Shown: piece by piece, positions 16,525 to 26,113 of the stretch | Layout of the letters: every line of letters starts with the position of its first letter | How positions within the stretch are numbered: position 1 is the stretch's first letter | Source: Nocardioides renjunii | GTDB taxonomy: Bacteria; Actinomycetota; Actinomycetes; Propionibacteriales; Nocardioidaceae | NCBI RefSeq assembly: GCF_034661175.1 | Contig: NZ_CP141058.1 | Coordinates: 868,001-932,000, forward strand | Direction: 5' to 3' | DNA length: 64,000 bases | The notes under the pieces: generated by a model | Databases searched by the model: none | Told to the model about the DNA's origin: nothing | What the model saw: only the letters and a program-made list of their open reading frames with translations | Made by a program: the position numbers and the translations under genes

Positions 16525-17628
16525 GTGAAGAGAACCCTCCAGTGGTCCGCGGCGCTCGCCGCCGGGACCCTCCTGCCGCTTGGCATGGTCGCGACCACCG
16601 CCACCGCTGCCCCCGCGCCGAGCAGCGCCGCACACTCCCAGCACCGCCTCGTCGACCTCCCGGCGAAGGATGCCCTCCAGGATGCCGTCGCGCCCAGCGA
16701 GTGCGCACCGACGCTCCTCGACGGCTACATCGACCAGCTCTTCGCCGAGATGTCGGACGCACAGTTCGCCTTCCTCGTCGCCCACCAGGACGTCCTGCTG
16801 TCGGTGCCGACCTACGACGCCCTGTTCTTCGGCACCGCCGGCGACCCGGACTACGCGCTCGACTCCCACGCCGCGCAGCTGCGCAACACCTACCGCGACC
16901 TGCAGCGGTTCTGGAACATCGAGTCCGACGACATCCAGCTGATGGCGATGCACAGCGACTCGTTGCTCGACCCCGTCCGCATCGCGCGGACCCTCGAGGC
17001 GATGGTCGACGCCGGCGAGCTGCCGCCGATGACCGACGCGGCGATCGCTCAGGAGGCCCAGACCGTCGCCACCTTCATGCAGGCGCAGGACGAGGCGTTC
17101 CAGGACAACCCGCTCTGGACGCTCAACGCGTACGCCTTCTCCGCCGAGGGCGAGACCGACCCGGTCATCGCCGCCCTGCCCGACAAGCTGGTCTTCGGCG
17201 ACGGCATCCTCGAGGCGTACGACGCCATCGGCCTCGGCGACGTGGGGCCGCGCGTGATCATGGCCCACGAGTTCGCCCACCACGTGCAGTTCGAGCTCGG
17301 CACGTTCGACACCGGCCCGACCGACCCCGCCGAGGCGACGCGTCGCACCGAGCTGATGGCCGACGCCATGGCGTCCTACTACGCCACCCACAAGAAGGGG
17401 CTGGCGCTCAACAGCAAGCGGGTCACCGACGCGCTGCTCAGCTTCTACAGCGTCGGGGACTGCTCCTTCGCCAGCCCGGGCCACCACGGCACCCCGCTGC
17501 AGCGTGAGCGCGCCGCGGACTGGGGCGCCGACCTGGCGGCCGCTGCGAAGCCGAGGAGCCTCGTGCTCTCCGCGGAGCGCGTCATCGAGCTCTTCGAGGA
17601 GGACCTCGCGGAGATCATCGCCGGCTGA
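16525..17628 (+). CDS. Secreted HExxH zinc metalloprotease, YpfJ-related
   Basis: The 367-residue product starts with a Sec signal peptide (MKRTLQWSAALAAG then VATTATAAPA, cleavage near residue 29). The mature part has the zinc motif HEFAHH (His248, Glu249, His252) and a downstream acidic helix RRTELMADAMASYYA that likely gives the third ligand. The late GHHGTPLQRERAADWG resembles the GTHGxPxxR segment of the neutral zinc metallopeptidase (YpfJ) family, but the rest is divergent, with an alpha-helical region before the motif. Start: GTG at 16525 after GAGGAGA. It probably acts outside the membrane; the substrate is unknown. Confidence 0.8.
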   Translation: MKRTLQWSAALAAGTLLPLGMVATTATAAPAPSSAAHSQHRLVDLPAKDALQDAVAPSECAPTLLDGYIDQLFAEMSDAQFAFLVAHQDVLLSVPTYDALFFGTAGDPDYALDSHAAQLRNTYRDLQRFWNIESDDIQLMAMHSDSLLDPVRIARTLEAMVDAGELPPMTDAAIAQEAQTVATFMQAQDEAFQDNPLWTLNAYAFSAEGETDPVIAALPDKLVFGDGILEAYDAIGLGDVGPRVIMAHEFAHHVQFELGTFDTGPTDPAEATRRTELMADAMASYYATHKKGLALNSKRVTDALLSFYSVGDCSFASPGHHGTPLQRERAADWGADLAAAAKPRSLVLSAERVIELFEEDLAEIIAG

Positions 17629-17671
17629 TCCGCGGCACCACCCGCAGCACCCTCACCGAACCCCCACCGCG

Positions 17672-17701
17672 CTGCCCCCGACCGTCACCGGTCGGGGGCA
17701 G
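17672..17701. terminator. Bidirectional terminator between protease and Nramp genes
   Basis: A perfect 13-bp stem (17672-17684 with 17689-17701) with a TCAC loop lies between the converging stop codons at 17628 (plus) and 17704 (minus). It can serve both transcripts; on the minus strand it begins three bases after the transporter stop. Confidence 0.8.
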
Positions 17702-17703
17702 TG

Positions 17704-18963
17704 TCATGCAGCGCCGACGGCCTTGCGCACCTCGTTGACGCACAGCGCGACGAAGGCCAGCGCGATGATCACCATCAGCACGTTGGAGTGCAGCTTGTTG
17801 CGCCACTGTGCCGGGGTCCGGTCGGTGTTGAGCAGCCACAGCAGCGTGACGGCGAGGAACGGCATGAAGAACGCGCCGAGCACGCCGTAGGCGAGGATCA
17901 GCCACACCGGCTTGCCGAGGAACATCATGGTCATCGGCGGGAACGTGAGCCACAGGATGTAGAGGCGGTACCACTTGCCGCCGGCGCGGGCGTCCGGGTC
18001 GTCGCTGTCGCCGCCGGTCACATTGGTCATGAAGTCGGCGAACATCAGGCTCACGCCGTTCCACACCCCGACGAGCGACGACATCGCGGCCGCCCAGAAG
18101 CCCAGCAGGAACAGCTTGCCGGCCCACTCGCCGTAGCGGTCCTGCAGGACGACGCCGAGGTCGAGCAGGCCCGCGTCGCCCTCCTCGATCGCGACGCTGG
18201 TGGAGTAGAGCAGCTCGGCGCCGACGACCAGGGTGGCCAGGACGAACAGCCCCGTGACGACGTAGGCGACGGTGTTGTCGATGCGCATCACCCGCATGTG
18301 CGTCGGGGTGACCCACCCCTTCTCCCGCAGCCAGTAGCCGTAGGCGGCCAGCGTGATGGTGCCACCGACGCCGCCGGCGAGCGCGAGGGTGTTGACCAGG
18401 CCGCCGTCCGGGATGCGCGGTGCGAGCCCGGCCAGCAGGTCGGCGAGGTTGGGCAGGGTGAGCAGGGCGGCGCCCACCATCGTGACGAACATGATGCCGA
18501 CGAGGGCGGCGAGCACCTTCTCGAAGACGTTGTAGCGGCCGGTCCACACGAGCGCGAGGCCGAGCAGGCCGGACAGGATGCCCCACCAGGTCACCGAGAG
18601 CCCGCCGAGGAGCCCGGCGAGCGCGAGCCCGGTGCCCGCCATGGCCGCAGCGCCGTAGACGAAGCCCCACAGCACGATGTAGGGCGCGAAGTACCACGTC
18701 GTCCAGGCGCCGAGGGAGCGCCAGCCCTGGAAGATCGTGCGCCCGGTCGCCAGCGAGTAGCGCCCGGCGCCCTCGACGAGCACGATCTTCATGACGCAGC
18801 CGACCACGACGCACCACAGCAGCGCGTAGCCGAACTTCTGCCCGGCGATGAGGGTCGCGACGAGGTCGGCGGCACCGACGCCGGTGGCCGCGACGACGAG
18901 GCCGGGGCCGATCACCTTCCACCGCGGGACGGTGGCCTGCTCCTCGGGGGTCTGGGTAGCCAT
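17704..18963 (-). CDS. Nramp-family membrane transporter with non-canonical metal motifs
   Basis: The 419-residue product has about eleven hydrophobic helices and clear Nramp family layout (GPGLVVAATGVGAADLVATLIAGQKFG in TM1, then ALLWCVVVGCVMK). The canonical TM1 motif DPGN is replaced by GVGAADL, and the TM6 MPH motif is absent around LAAYGYWLREKGW. These residues coordinate Mn/Fe in classical Nramps, so another substrate or mechanism is likely. The ATG at 18963 gives MATQTPEEQ; a GTG at 18972 would add three residues. A small disordered protein is encoded just upstream on the same strand. Confidence 0.85.
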   Translation of the reverse strand: MATQTPEEQATVPRWKVIGPGLVVAATGVGAADLVATLIAGQKFGYALLWCVVVGCVMKIVLVEGAGRYSLATGRTIFQGWRSLGAWTTWYFAPYIVLWGFVYGAAAMAGTGLALAGLLGGLSVTWWGILSGLLGLALVWTGRYNVFEKVLAALVGIMFVTMVGAALLTLPNLADLLAGLAPRIPDGGLVNTLALAGGVGGTITLAAYGYWLREKGWVTPTHMRVMRIDNTVAYVVTGLFVLATLVVGAELLYSTSVAIEEGDAGLLDLGVVLQDRYGEWAGKLFLLGFWAAAMSSLVGVWNGVSLMFADFMTNVTGGDSDDPDARAGGKWYRLYILWLTFPPMTMMFLGKPVWLILAYGVLGAFFMPFLAVTLLWLLNTDRTPAQWRNKLHSNVLMVIIALAFVALCVNEVRKAVGAA

Positions 18964-19017
18964 GCGCTTCACCCTAGGACCGGTCCAGACCAGTTGTCAG
19001 CGCCCCGCTCCCGGGAC

Positions 19018-19248
19018 CTAGTCCGGACCGATGGTCGGGTCCGGGCCCTCGGTGGGGATGGCGCCGTCGTCGGCGGACTGCCCGCCGGAGCCGCCGGAGT
19101 CGTCGGAGCCCACGGCGCCGGCGCTGCCTGCGGCCGCGGCGCCGTCGCGGGCGCCGACGTCCTCCGGGCGCCCGCCCTCGTCGGCGTGCTGGTCGGTCGT
19201 GCCGTCGCGCTGCTCGGGGGCAGCGCCCTGCCCGGATCCCTCGCCCAT
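19018..19248 (-). CDS. Small acidic disordered protein, unknown
   Basis: This 76-residue frame starts at an ATG (19248) with GGAGCAGGG upstream. It is almost entirely Gly, Ala, Ser, Asp, Glu and Pro and lacks hydrophobic segments, so it is predicted to be disordered (GSDDSGGSGGQSADDGAIP near the end). Similar short hydrophilic proteins are often annotated in actinobacteria without function. It lies between the divergent ABC-F gene and the Nramp-like gene, with 54 bases to the latter. It could be a chance open frame. Confidence 0.45.
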   Translation of the reverse strand: MGEGSGQGAAPEQRDGTTDQHADEGGRPEDVGARDGAAAAGSAGAVGSDDSGGSGGQSADDGAIPTEGPDPTIGPD

Positions 19249-19365
19249 GTGCCCTGCTCCTGTCGTGGGGTGTGGCCGGGAAGTACCCGCGCCCCCCGCT
19301 CCCATGCCGACGGTCGGCGGAAACCGGATGACGCGGTCCCACCCGGCATAGGAGAATCCTGCGAC

Positions 19366-21054
19366 GTGGGACACGTCGACGTCGCTGGAGTGCGCTACGA
19401 GCTGCCGGACGGGCGGGTGCTGCTCGACGACGTCAGCTTCCGCGTCGGCGACGGGCAGAAGGTCGCCCTGGTCGGCGCCAACGGCGCCGGCAAGACGACG
19501 CTGCTGCGCATCGTCACCGGCGACCTCAAGCCGCACGCGGGGGTCGTGACGCGCTCCGGAGGGCTGGGGGTGATGCGTCAGTTCGTGGGTCACGGGGGTG
19601 CCGACGAGACGGTCGCCGACCTCCTGCTCTCCGTCGCGCCGGCCGACGTACGTCGCTGGTCGGAGGAGGTCGCGGCGCAGGAGCTGCGGCTGATGGACGA
19701 CGACAGCGAGCCGGTGCAGATGGCCTACGCCGAGGCGCTGGGCCACTACGGCGACGTCGGTGGCTACGACCTCGAGGTGGTGTGGGACAAGGTCACCACG
19801 GCGGCGATGGGGCTGCCCTTCGACCGCGCCCGCCACCGGTCCCTGACCACCCTGTCCGGCGGCGAGCAGAAGCGGCTGGTGCTGGAGTACCTCCTCCAGG
19901 GACCGGACCAGGTGCTGCTCCTCGACGAGCCGGACAACTACCTCGACGTGCCCGGCAAGATCTGGCTCGAGCAGCGCATCCGCGAGTCGGCCAAGACGAT
20001 CCTGTTCATCAGCCACGACCGCGAGCTGCTCAACAACACCGCGACCCGCATCGTCACCGTCGAGCTCGGCAGCGCCGGCAACCGCGTGTGGACGCACCCG
20101 GGCGACTTCGCGTCCTACCACGAGGCCCGGACCGACCGGTTCGCGCGCTTCGAGGAGCTGCGCCGGCGCTGGGACGAGGAGCACGAGAAGATCAAGGCGC
20201 TCGTGCTGCGGCTCAAGATCAAGTCGGAGTACAACGACGGGATGTCGTCGCAGTACCGGGCCGCGCAGACCCGGCTGCGCAAGTTCGAGGAGGCCGGGCC
20301 GCCGATCGAGCAGCCCCGCGAGCAGCAGGTGACGATGCGCCTCAAGGGCGGCCGCACCGGCAAGCGCGCGGTCGTGTGCACCGACCTGGAGCTCACCGGG
20401 CTGATGAAGCCGTTCGACCTCGAGGTCTGGTACGGCGAGCGGGTGGCCGTGCTCGGCTCCAACGGCTCGGGCAAGTCGCACTTCCTGCGCCTGCTGGCGG
20501 CCGGTGGGTCCGACCCGGACGTGGAGCACCGGCCCGTGACGGATCCCCCCAAGCCGGTGCCGCACGCGGGCACCGCCAAGCTGGGTGCCCGGGTCCGCCC
20601 GGGCTGGTTCGTGCAGACCCACGAGCACCCGGAGCTGCGCGGGCGCACGCTGCTGGAGATCCTGCACCGCGGGGACGGCTCGCCCGACGGGCGTGCCGGC
20701 ATGGGGCGTGAGCAGGCCAGCCGGGTCCTGGACCGCTACGAGCTGGCCCACGCCGGCGAGCAGACCTTCGACTCGCTCAGCGGCGGACAGCAGGCGCGCT
20801 TCCAGATCCTGCTGCTCGAGCTGTCCGGAGCCACCCTGCTGCTGCTCGACGAGCCGACCGACAACCTCGACGTGCAGTCGGCCGAGGCCCTCGAGGCGGG
20901 GCTCGAGGCCTTCGACGGCACCGTGCTTGCGGTGACCCACGACCGGTGGTTCGCCCGCGGCTTCGACCGGTTCCTCGTCTACGGCGCGGACGGCGAGGTC
21001 TACGAGTCCGACGGGCCCGTGTGGGACGAGGGCCGGGTGGCGCGCGCGCGATGA
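19366..21054 (+). CDS. ABC-F family ATPase
   Basis: ABC-F proteins carry two fused nucleotide-binding domains and no membrane part, and act on the ribosome in translation or antibiotic protection. The 562-residue product has Walker A motifs GANGAGKT (37-44) and GSNGSGKS, signature motifs LSGGEQKR and LSGGQQAR, Walker B motifs LLLDEPDNYLD and LLLDEPTDNLD, and a charged linker helix (LRRRWDEEHEKIKALVLRLKIK). The second domain's signature is followed by LSGATLLLLDEP. Start: GTG at 19366 with AGGAGA upstream. The ATG of the next gene overlaps its stop (ATGA). Confidence 0.9.
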   Translation: MGHVDVAGVRYELPDGRVLLDDVSFRVGDGQKVALVGANGAGKTTLLRIVTGDLKPHAGVVTRSGGLGVMRQFVGHGGADETVADLLLSVAPADVRRWSEEVAAQELRLMDDDSEPVQMAYAEALGHYGDVGGYDLEVVWDKVTTAAMGLPFDRARHRSLTTLSGGEQKRLVLEYLLQGPDQVLLLDEPDNYLDVPGKIWLEQRIRESAKTILFISHDRELLNNTATRIVTVELGSAGNRVWTHPGDFASYHEARTDRFARFEELRRRWDEEHEKIKALVLRLKIKSEYNDGMSSQYRAAQTRLRKFEEAGPPIEQPREQQVTMRLKGGRTGKRAVVCTDLELTGLMKPFDLEVWYGERVAVLGSNGSGKSHFLRLLAAGGSDPDVEHRPVTDPPKPVPHAGTAKLGARVRPGWFVQTHEHPELRGRTLLEILHRGDGSPDGRAGMGREQASRVLDRYELAHAGEQTFDSLSGGQQARFQILLLELSGATLLLLDEPTDNLDVQSAEALEAGLEAFDGTVLAVTHDRWFARGFDRFLVYGADGEVYESDGPVWDEGRVARAR

Positions 21055-22088
21055 GCACCTCACCGGCCGCGCCCGAGATCCACGAGCTCGACCCGTTCGA
21101 CGACGCCGCGCTCGACGCCTGGCACGGTGTCTACGCGGTGGCCGAGACCTTCGAGCTCGGAGCGGCCGCGACGGCATGGCAGCTGGAGGAGGTGCGCGCG
21201 ATGATGCAGCGCACGACCACCCAGGCGTGGCTGGGGGGCTGGTCGGCCGTCCTCGACGGCGAGGTGGTCGGCGCCGGCTGGATGCGGACGCCGCTGCTCG
21301 ACAACCTCGAGCTCGCCGAGGTCGCCGTCCACGTGCTCCCGGTGCACCGCCGGCGCGGCGTGGGGTCGGCCCTGCTCGCCCGGCTCGAGGAAGTGGCCCG
21401 GCAGCGCGGTCGGCGGATCCTCACCGGCCTCGCCTCCTGGGCCCACGACGCGGGCTCGGACGGCGCCGGCGGCTCCGGGCCGGGCTTCGCGGCGGCGCGG
21501 GGCTTCGAGCTGGCGCTGTCGGAGGTGCAGCGCGAGCTGGCCCTGCCCGTGGACGACGCGCTGCTCCGACGGTTGGCCGACGAGGCCGCGGCGCGCCACA
21601 CGGCGTACACGCTCCGCTCCTGGGCCGGGCCGGTGCCCGACGAGCTGCTCCAGGGCTGGGCCGAGATCACGTCCATGCTCGTCACCGAGGCGCCGACCGG
21701 CGCGCTCGAGGTGGAGCGGGAGGCCGTGAGCACCGACGCCGTGCGGGACCGGGAGGAGACCGTGCGCCGGCAGGGCCGCACGAAGTACAACACCGTCGCG
21801 CTCGACGCCTCCGGAGCGGTCGTCGCCTACTCCGACCTCGCGACCACCGTCCACGAGCCGGGTCGGGCCTACCAGTGGGGGACGCTGGTGCGGCCGGCGC
21901 ACCGCGGGCACCGCCTGGGGGTGGCGACCAAGGTCGCCAACCTCCGGCTCCTGCAGCGCGAGCGTCCCGACATCGTGCGGGTGACGACCTACAACGCCGA
22001 GGTCAACACGCACATGGTCGGCGTCAACGAGGCCCTGGGGTTCCGCCCGGTGGCGCGGCTCGGGGACTTCCAGAAGAAGCTGGGCTGA
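21051..22088 (+). CDS. Tandem GNAT acetyltransferase (mycothiol synthase-like layout)
   Basis: The 345-residue product has two GNAT domains. The first (about 1-170) has VAVHVLPVHRRRGVGSALLARLEEVA; the second (about 190-345) has GTLVRPAHRGHRLGVATKVANL and ends TTYNAEVNTHMVGVNEALGFRPV. This NAEVNxxMxxVNEALGF ending recurs in the second tandem GNAT protein of the window (53475-54467). The layout resembles mycothiol synthase but the true MshD motifs are not evident, so the substrate is open. It is coupled to the ABC-F gene by a four-base overlap. Confidence 0.82.
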   Translation: MSTSPAAPEIHELDPFDDAALDAWHGVYAVAETFELGAAATAWQLEEVRAMMQRTTTQAWLGGWSAVLDGEVVGAGWMRTPLLDNLELAEVAVHVLPVHRRRGVGSALLARLEEVARQRGRRILTGLASWAHDAGSDGAGGSGPGFAAARGFELALSEVQRELALPVDDALLRRLADEAAARHTAYTLRSWAGPVPDELLQGWAEITSMLVTEAPTGALEVEREAVSTDAVRDREETVRRQGRTKYNTVALDASGAVVAYSDLATTVHEPGRAYQWGTLVRPAHRGHRLGVATKVANLRLLQRERPDIVRVTTYNAEVNTHMVGVNEALGFRPVARLGDFQKKLG

Positions 22089-22109
22089 GGGTCCCCGAGC
22101 CGGCCGTGC

Positions 22110-23447
22110 TCAGCTGGTCGGCACCCCGCCCTCCGGCGGTGCGTCGTCGGCCTGCCCCGAGTCGTCGGTGGTGATCTCCGCGTCACCGATGTCGGTCACC
22201 AGCACGTCCGTGAGCGGCTCGCCCACACCGCCCTGCAGCTCCACCAGGCGCATCCCGGCGATGCCCATGTGGCTGTCGGCGCTGTAGCGGAAGGGCGCGA
22301 GCTGCGGTCCCTCCCAGTCGGCGCCACCCTCCTCGATCGCCGCCACGAGTCCCTCGCGGGTCAGGTCCTCGCCGGCCGCCTCGAGCGCCTGCACGAAGGC
22401 GTACGCCTGGGACATGCCGTAGATGCGGTAGTTGGTGAGCTCGCCCTCGCCGCCGTGGGCGTCCCACACCTCCTGCCAGAGCTGGACCCACGGGTCGTCG
22501 GCGCTGTCGATGCCGGGGATGTACTCACTCGTCATCACCCCGTCGAGCGCCGCCGAGTCGCCGGCGACCGCGCCCTCGGAGAACCGCTCGAGCAGCGAGC
22601 CGACCAGGGCCGGGTCGGAGCCGATGTTGGCGTAGAACCACGTCGGCGTGAAGCCGGTCTTGAGCGCCACGAGCTGGCTCAGCGCGGTGTAGGAGGGCGT
22701 GTTGAAGGCGAGCACGAGGTCGACCTTCTCGGCCTGCAGGCCGGTGACCTGGGGGGCGACGTCGGTGTTGCCGGAGGTGTAGCGCTCCACGGCGACGATC
22801 TGGTCGTCGACGAACTGGCGCACGCCCTTCTCGGCGTCCTCGCCGAGGTCGTCGTCCTGGAGGAAGAGGCCGACCCTCGCGTCGGGCATGTTCTCCGCGA
22901 CCCACTGGCCGATGATCTTGCCCTCCGACTCGTAGTCGGGCTGCCACCCGAACGTCAGCGGCCGTGCCTCGACGTCGTCGCCCCACTGGAGCGAGCCCGA
23001 GGAGACCATCAGCTGCGGCACGCCCTCGTCGTTGAGGTAGTCGGCGACGGAGGCCTGGGTCGGCGTCCCGAGCGAGCCGACGGTGGCGAAGACCTCGTCC
23101 TGCAGCACCAGCTCGTTGGTCACCGTGCTGGTGTTGGTGGGGTTGTAGGCGTCGTCCTTGACGATGTAGTCGATCGTGCGGCCGTGCACGCCGCCGGCCT
23201 CGTTGACGTAGTCGAAGTACGCCTGGGCGCCGGTGGGGATCTCCGAGTAGCCCGGGGCTGCCACGCCGGTCAGCGGGAAGGTCCCGCCGATGGTGACCGA
23301 GTCGTCGGTGACGCCCGGATCGGGGGCGCCGGTGCTGCCGTCCCCGTCCTCGGAGTCGTCGCGCCCGCCGGCGCCGCACGCCCCGAGTACGAGCGAGGCC
23401 GCCAGGGCGACCGCCAGGGGTCCTGCGACCCGGTTGTGTCTGCTCAT
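22110..23447 (-). CDS. livK: Branched-chain amino acid/amide ABC transporter substrate-binding lipoprotein
   Basis: The 445-residue product has a lipoprotein signal ending in LGAC (Cys24), an acidic linker, then a type I periplasmic-binding fold of the Leu/Ile/Val family (DSVTIGGTFPLTGVAAPGYSEIPTGAQAYFDYVNEAGGV). It captures substrate outside the membrane for the LivHM permease. The C-terminus has an extra acidic tail. It is the last gene of the liv operon on the minus strand and overlaps livM by four bases. Related proteins bind branched-chain amino acids, urea, amides or aromatic acids, so the ligand is open. Confidence 0.88.
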   Translation of the reverse strand: MSRHNRVAGPLAVALAASLVLGACGAGGRDDSEDGDGSTGAPDPGVTDDSVTIGGTFPLTGVAAPGYSEIPTGAQAYFDYVNEAGGVHGRTIDYIVKDDAYNPTNTSTVTNELVLQDEVFATVGSLGTPTQASVADYLNDEGVPQLMVSSGSLQWGDDVEARPLTFGWQPDYESEGKIIGQWVAENMPDARVGLFLQDDDLGEDAEKGVRQFVDDQIVAVERYTSGNTDVAPQVTGLQAEKVDLVLAFNTPSYTALSQLVALKTGFTPTWFYANIGSDPALVGSLLERFSEGAVAGDSAALDGVMTSEYIPGIDSADDPWVQLWQEVWDAHGGEGELTNYRIYGMSQAYAFVQALEAAGEDLTREGLVAAIEEGGADWEGPQLAPFRYSADSHMGIAGMRLVELQGGVGEPLTDVLVTDIGDAEITTDDSGQADDAPPEGGVPTS

Positions 23448-24517
23448 GCTGCTGTTCCCTTCGATGAGGTGCTGCGGTGGGTGCTGCGTCGATGCGCGAG
23501 CGCTCCCCGGAGGGAGCCGACGATGCCGGCGGGGGCGAGGAGGACGACCGCGACCATCACCAGCCCGTAGACCAGTGGCGCGAGCTCGGCCGCGCGGATG
23601 TCCCCGAGCCCGGCCGAGCGGCCGAGGTCGGTGACCACGCCGGGGAGGAAGGTCAGGAGCGCCGCCCCGATCAGCGCTCCGGTCAGGCTGCCGAGGCCGC
23701 CGAGCACGATCGCGGCGAGCAGCGTGAGGCTCAGGGTGAGCGTGAACGCGCTCGGCGCGGCGAGCTTGACGGTGAACGCCAGGATCGCGCCCGCGGCTCC
23801 CGCCGCGGCGGCGCTGACCACGAACGCGGAGACCCGGGCCCGGCCCAGGTCGATGCCGGCGAGCTCGGCGGCGACCTCGTCGTCGCGCACGGCGCGCCAC
23901 CGGCGTCCGGTGCGCCCGGCGCCCAGGTTGGCGAGCAGCAGGTAGACGACGACGAGCGTCAGCCATGCGACGTACGCCGTGAAGCGCGAGCGGGTGAGGT
24001 CCTGACCGGTGACGAAGAAGGCCAGGTCGAGCACCCAGACGGGGATCTCGGGCATCACCACCGGCAACCCCTGCTCGCCGCCGAGGGTCTCCTTGAAGTA
24101 GAGCGCGATGCCCGGGACGGCGACGGCCAGCGCCAGGGTCGCGCCGGCGAGGTAGGGCCCGTGCAGGCGTGCGGCGGCCAGCCCGACCACGGTGCCGACG
24201 AGCAGCGTGGTCAGGACGGCGGCGACGATGACCACGCTCAGCGGCACCGACGTGTCCCTGTCGGGCAGGAGCAGGGCCGCGGTGTAGGCGCCGACCGCCA
24301 TCAGCGCGCCGTGGCCCAGCGACAGCTGGCCGTTGGTGCCGGTGAGGACGGTCAGGCCGCCGGCCGCGATGCCGAGGTAGGCCATGGCGGCGAGCTGCGT
24401 GTTGCGGTAGTCCGAGACGCTCTCGAGCACGACGACCAGCACCACGAGCGCGGCCAGCGCCACCACCAGGTGCCTGCCGAGGGTGGAGCGCCAGAGCCCT
24501 CCGAGCCGGGCGCGCAT
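23444..24517 (-). CDS. livM: Branched-chain amino acid ABC transporter permease LivM
   Basis: The 357-residue product has about nine membrane helices and the family landmarks TGTNGQLSLGHGALMAVGAYTAALL near residue 60 and the cytoplasmic EAA-like loop GRTGRRWRAVRDDEVAAELAGIDLGRARVSAFVVSA. It pairs with LivH to form the membrane channel. The start overlaps the livH stop at a single base (24517) and its stop overlaps the livK start, showing tight coupling. The C-terminal tail is basic and Ser/Thr-rich. Confidence 0.9.
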   Translation of the reverse strand: MRARLGGLWRSTLGRHLVVALAALVVLVVVLESVSDYRNTQLAAMAYLGIAAGGLTVLTGTNGQLSLGHGALMAVGAYTAALLLPDRDTSVPLSVVIVAAVLTTLLVGTVVGLAAARLHGPYLAGATLALAVAVPGIALYFKETLGGEQGLPVVMPEIPVWVLDLAFFVTGQDLTRSRFTAYVAWLTLVVVYLLLANLGAGRTGRRWRAVRDDEVAAELAGIDLGRARVSAFVVSAAAAGAAGAILAFTVKLAAPSAFTLTLSLTLLAAIVLGGLGSLTGALIGAALLTFLPGVVTDLGRSAGLGDIRAAELAPLVYGLVMVAVVLLAPAGIVGSLRGALAHRRSTHRSTSSKGTAA

Positions 24518-25395
24518 CAGACCCGCCGCTCCGGCGCGTGGGCGAACAGGCCGCCGGGGCGCAGCGTCAGGACGAGCATCAGGATGGCCAGCGCCGCCAG
24601 CGGCACGAGCTGGGAGCCGACGTAACCGCTGACGAAGCTCAGCGAGACGCCCAGCACCAGCCCGCCGATCACCGATCCGAGGGGGCTGTCCAGCCCGCCC
24701 AGGACGGCGGCGACGAAGCCGAAGACCACGACGGAGTCCATGTAGGAGGGGTGGACCAGGCTCCCGCCCGCGATGAGCAGGCCGGCGAGCGAGCCGACCA
24801 GCGCCGCCAGCGCCCAGCCGAGCGTGAGCATGTGCCCCACGCGTACGCCGAGCAGTCGCGCGACCTCCTGGTCGAGGGCGGCCGCCCGCATCCGCAGGCC
24901 CACGTCGGTGAACCGGAAGAGTGCGACGAGCGCGCCCATCACGACCAGCACCGAGACGATGGTGAAGACGCCGAAGCCGTTGAGCGCGATGGTCGTGGCG
25001 CCGACCTCGAACCCGCGCAGCCCGAACGGCGCGGGGAACGACCGGTAGCGGTTGCCGAAGACGACGGCCGCGACGCCGTGCAGCACGATGAACAGGCCCA
25101 GCGTGAGGATCACCGCGTTGATCTCGGGGCCGCCCTCCGCCGGGCGGATGACCAGGCGCTCGAGGACGGCGCCCAGCACGAGCCCGGACAGCAGCGCGGC
25201 CGCGAACCCCAGCCAGTAGCCGTACCCGGCGTCGATGACCACGAGCGCCACGAAGGTGGTGGCCATCGCCATCGGCGCCTGCGCGAAGTTGACGATGCGG
25301 GTGGAGCGCCAGATCAGCACCAGCGCCAGGGCGAAGGCCGCGTAGACCATGCCGAGCGTCAGGCCGGTGAGGGCGGTGTTGAGCAGCTGCTGCAC
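24517..25395 (-). CDS. livH: Branched-chain amino acid ABC transporter permease LivH
   Basis: The 292-residue product has about eight membrane helices and the LivH pattern LTGLTLGMVYAAFALALVLIWRSTRIVNFAQAP at the N-terminus and the conserved cytoplasmic loop FTDVGLRMRAAALDQEVARLLGV. It forms the heteromeric channel with LivM. The gene lies 13 bases after livF and overlaps livM. Confidence 0.9.
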   Translation of the reverse strand: MQQLLNTALTGLTLGMVYAAFALALVLIWRSTRIVNFAQAPMAMATTFVALVVIDAGYGYWLGFAAALLSGLVLGAVLERLVIRPAEGGPEINAVILTLGLFIVLHGVAAVVFGNRYRSFPAPFGLRGFEVGATTIALNGFGVFTIVSVLVVMGALVALFRFTDVGLRMRAAALDQEVARLLGVRVGHMLTLGWALAALVGSLAGLLIAGGSLVHPSYMDSVVVFGFVAAVLGGLDSPLGSVIGGLVLGVSLSFVSGYVGSQLVPLAALAILMLVLTLRPGGLFAHAPERRV

Positions 25396-25408
25396 AGGGT
25401 CTCCCGAC

Positions 25409-26112
<704 letters not shown>

Positions 26113-26113
<1 letters not shown>

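Noticed and set aside
17701..19365. Plus-strand open frame before the ABC-F gene
   Set aside because: It runs antisense to the Nramp-like gene with no ribosome-binding site or domain; the real ABC-F gene starts at 19366.
23477..24625. Plus-strand frame opposite livM
   Set aside because: Antisense shadow of a transmembrane gene; charged and low-complexity, no homology recognised.
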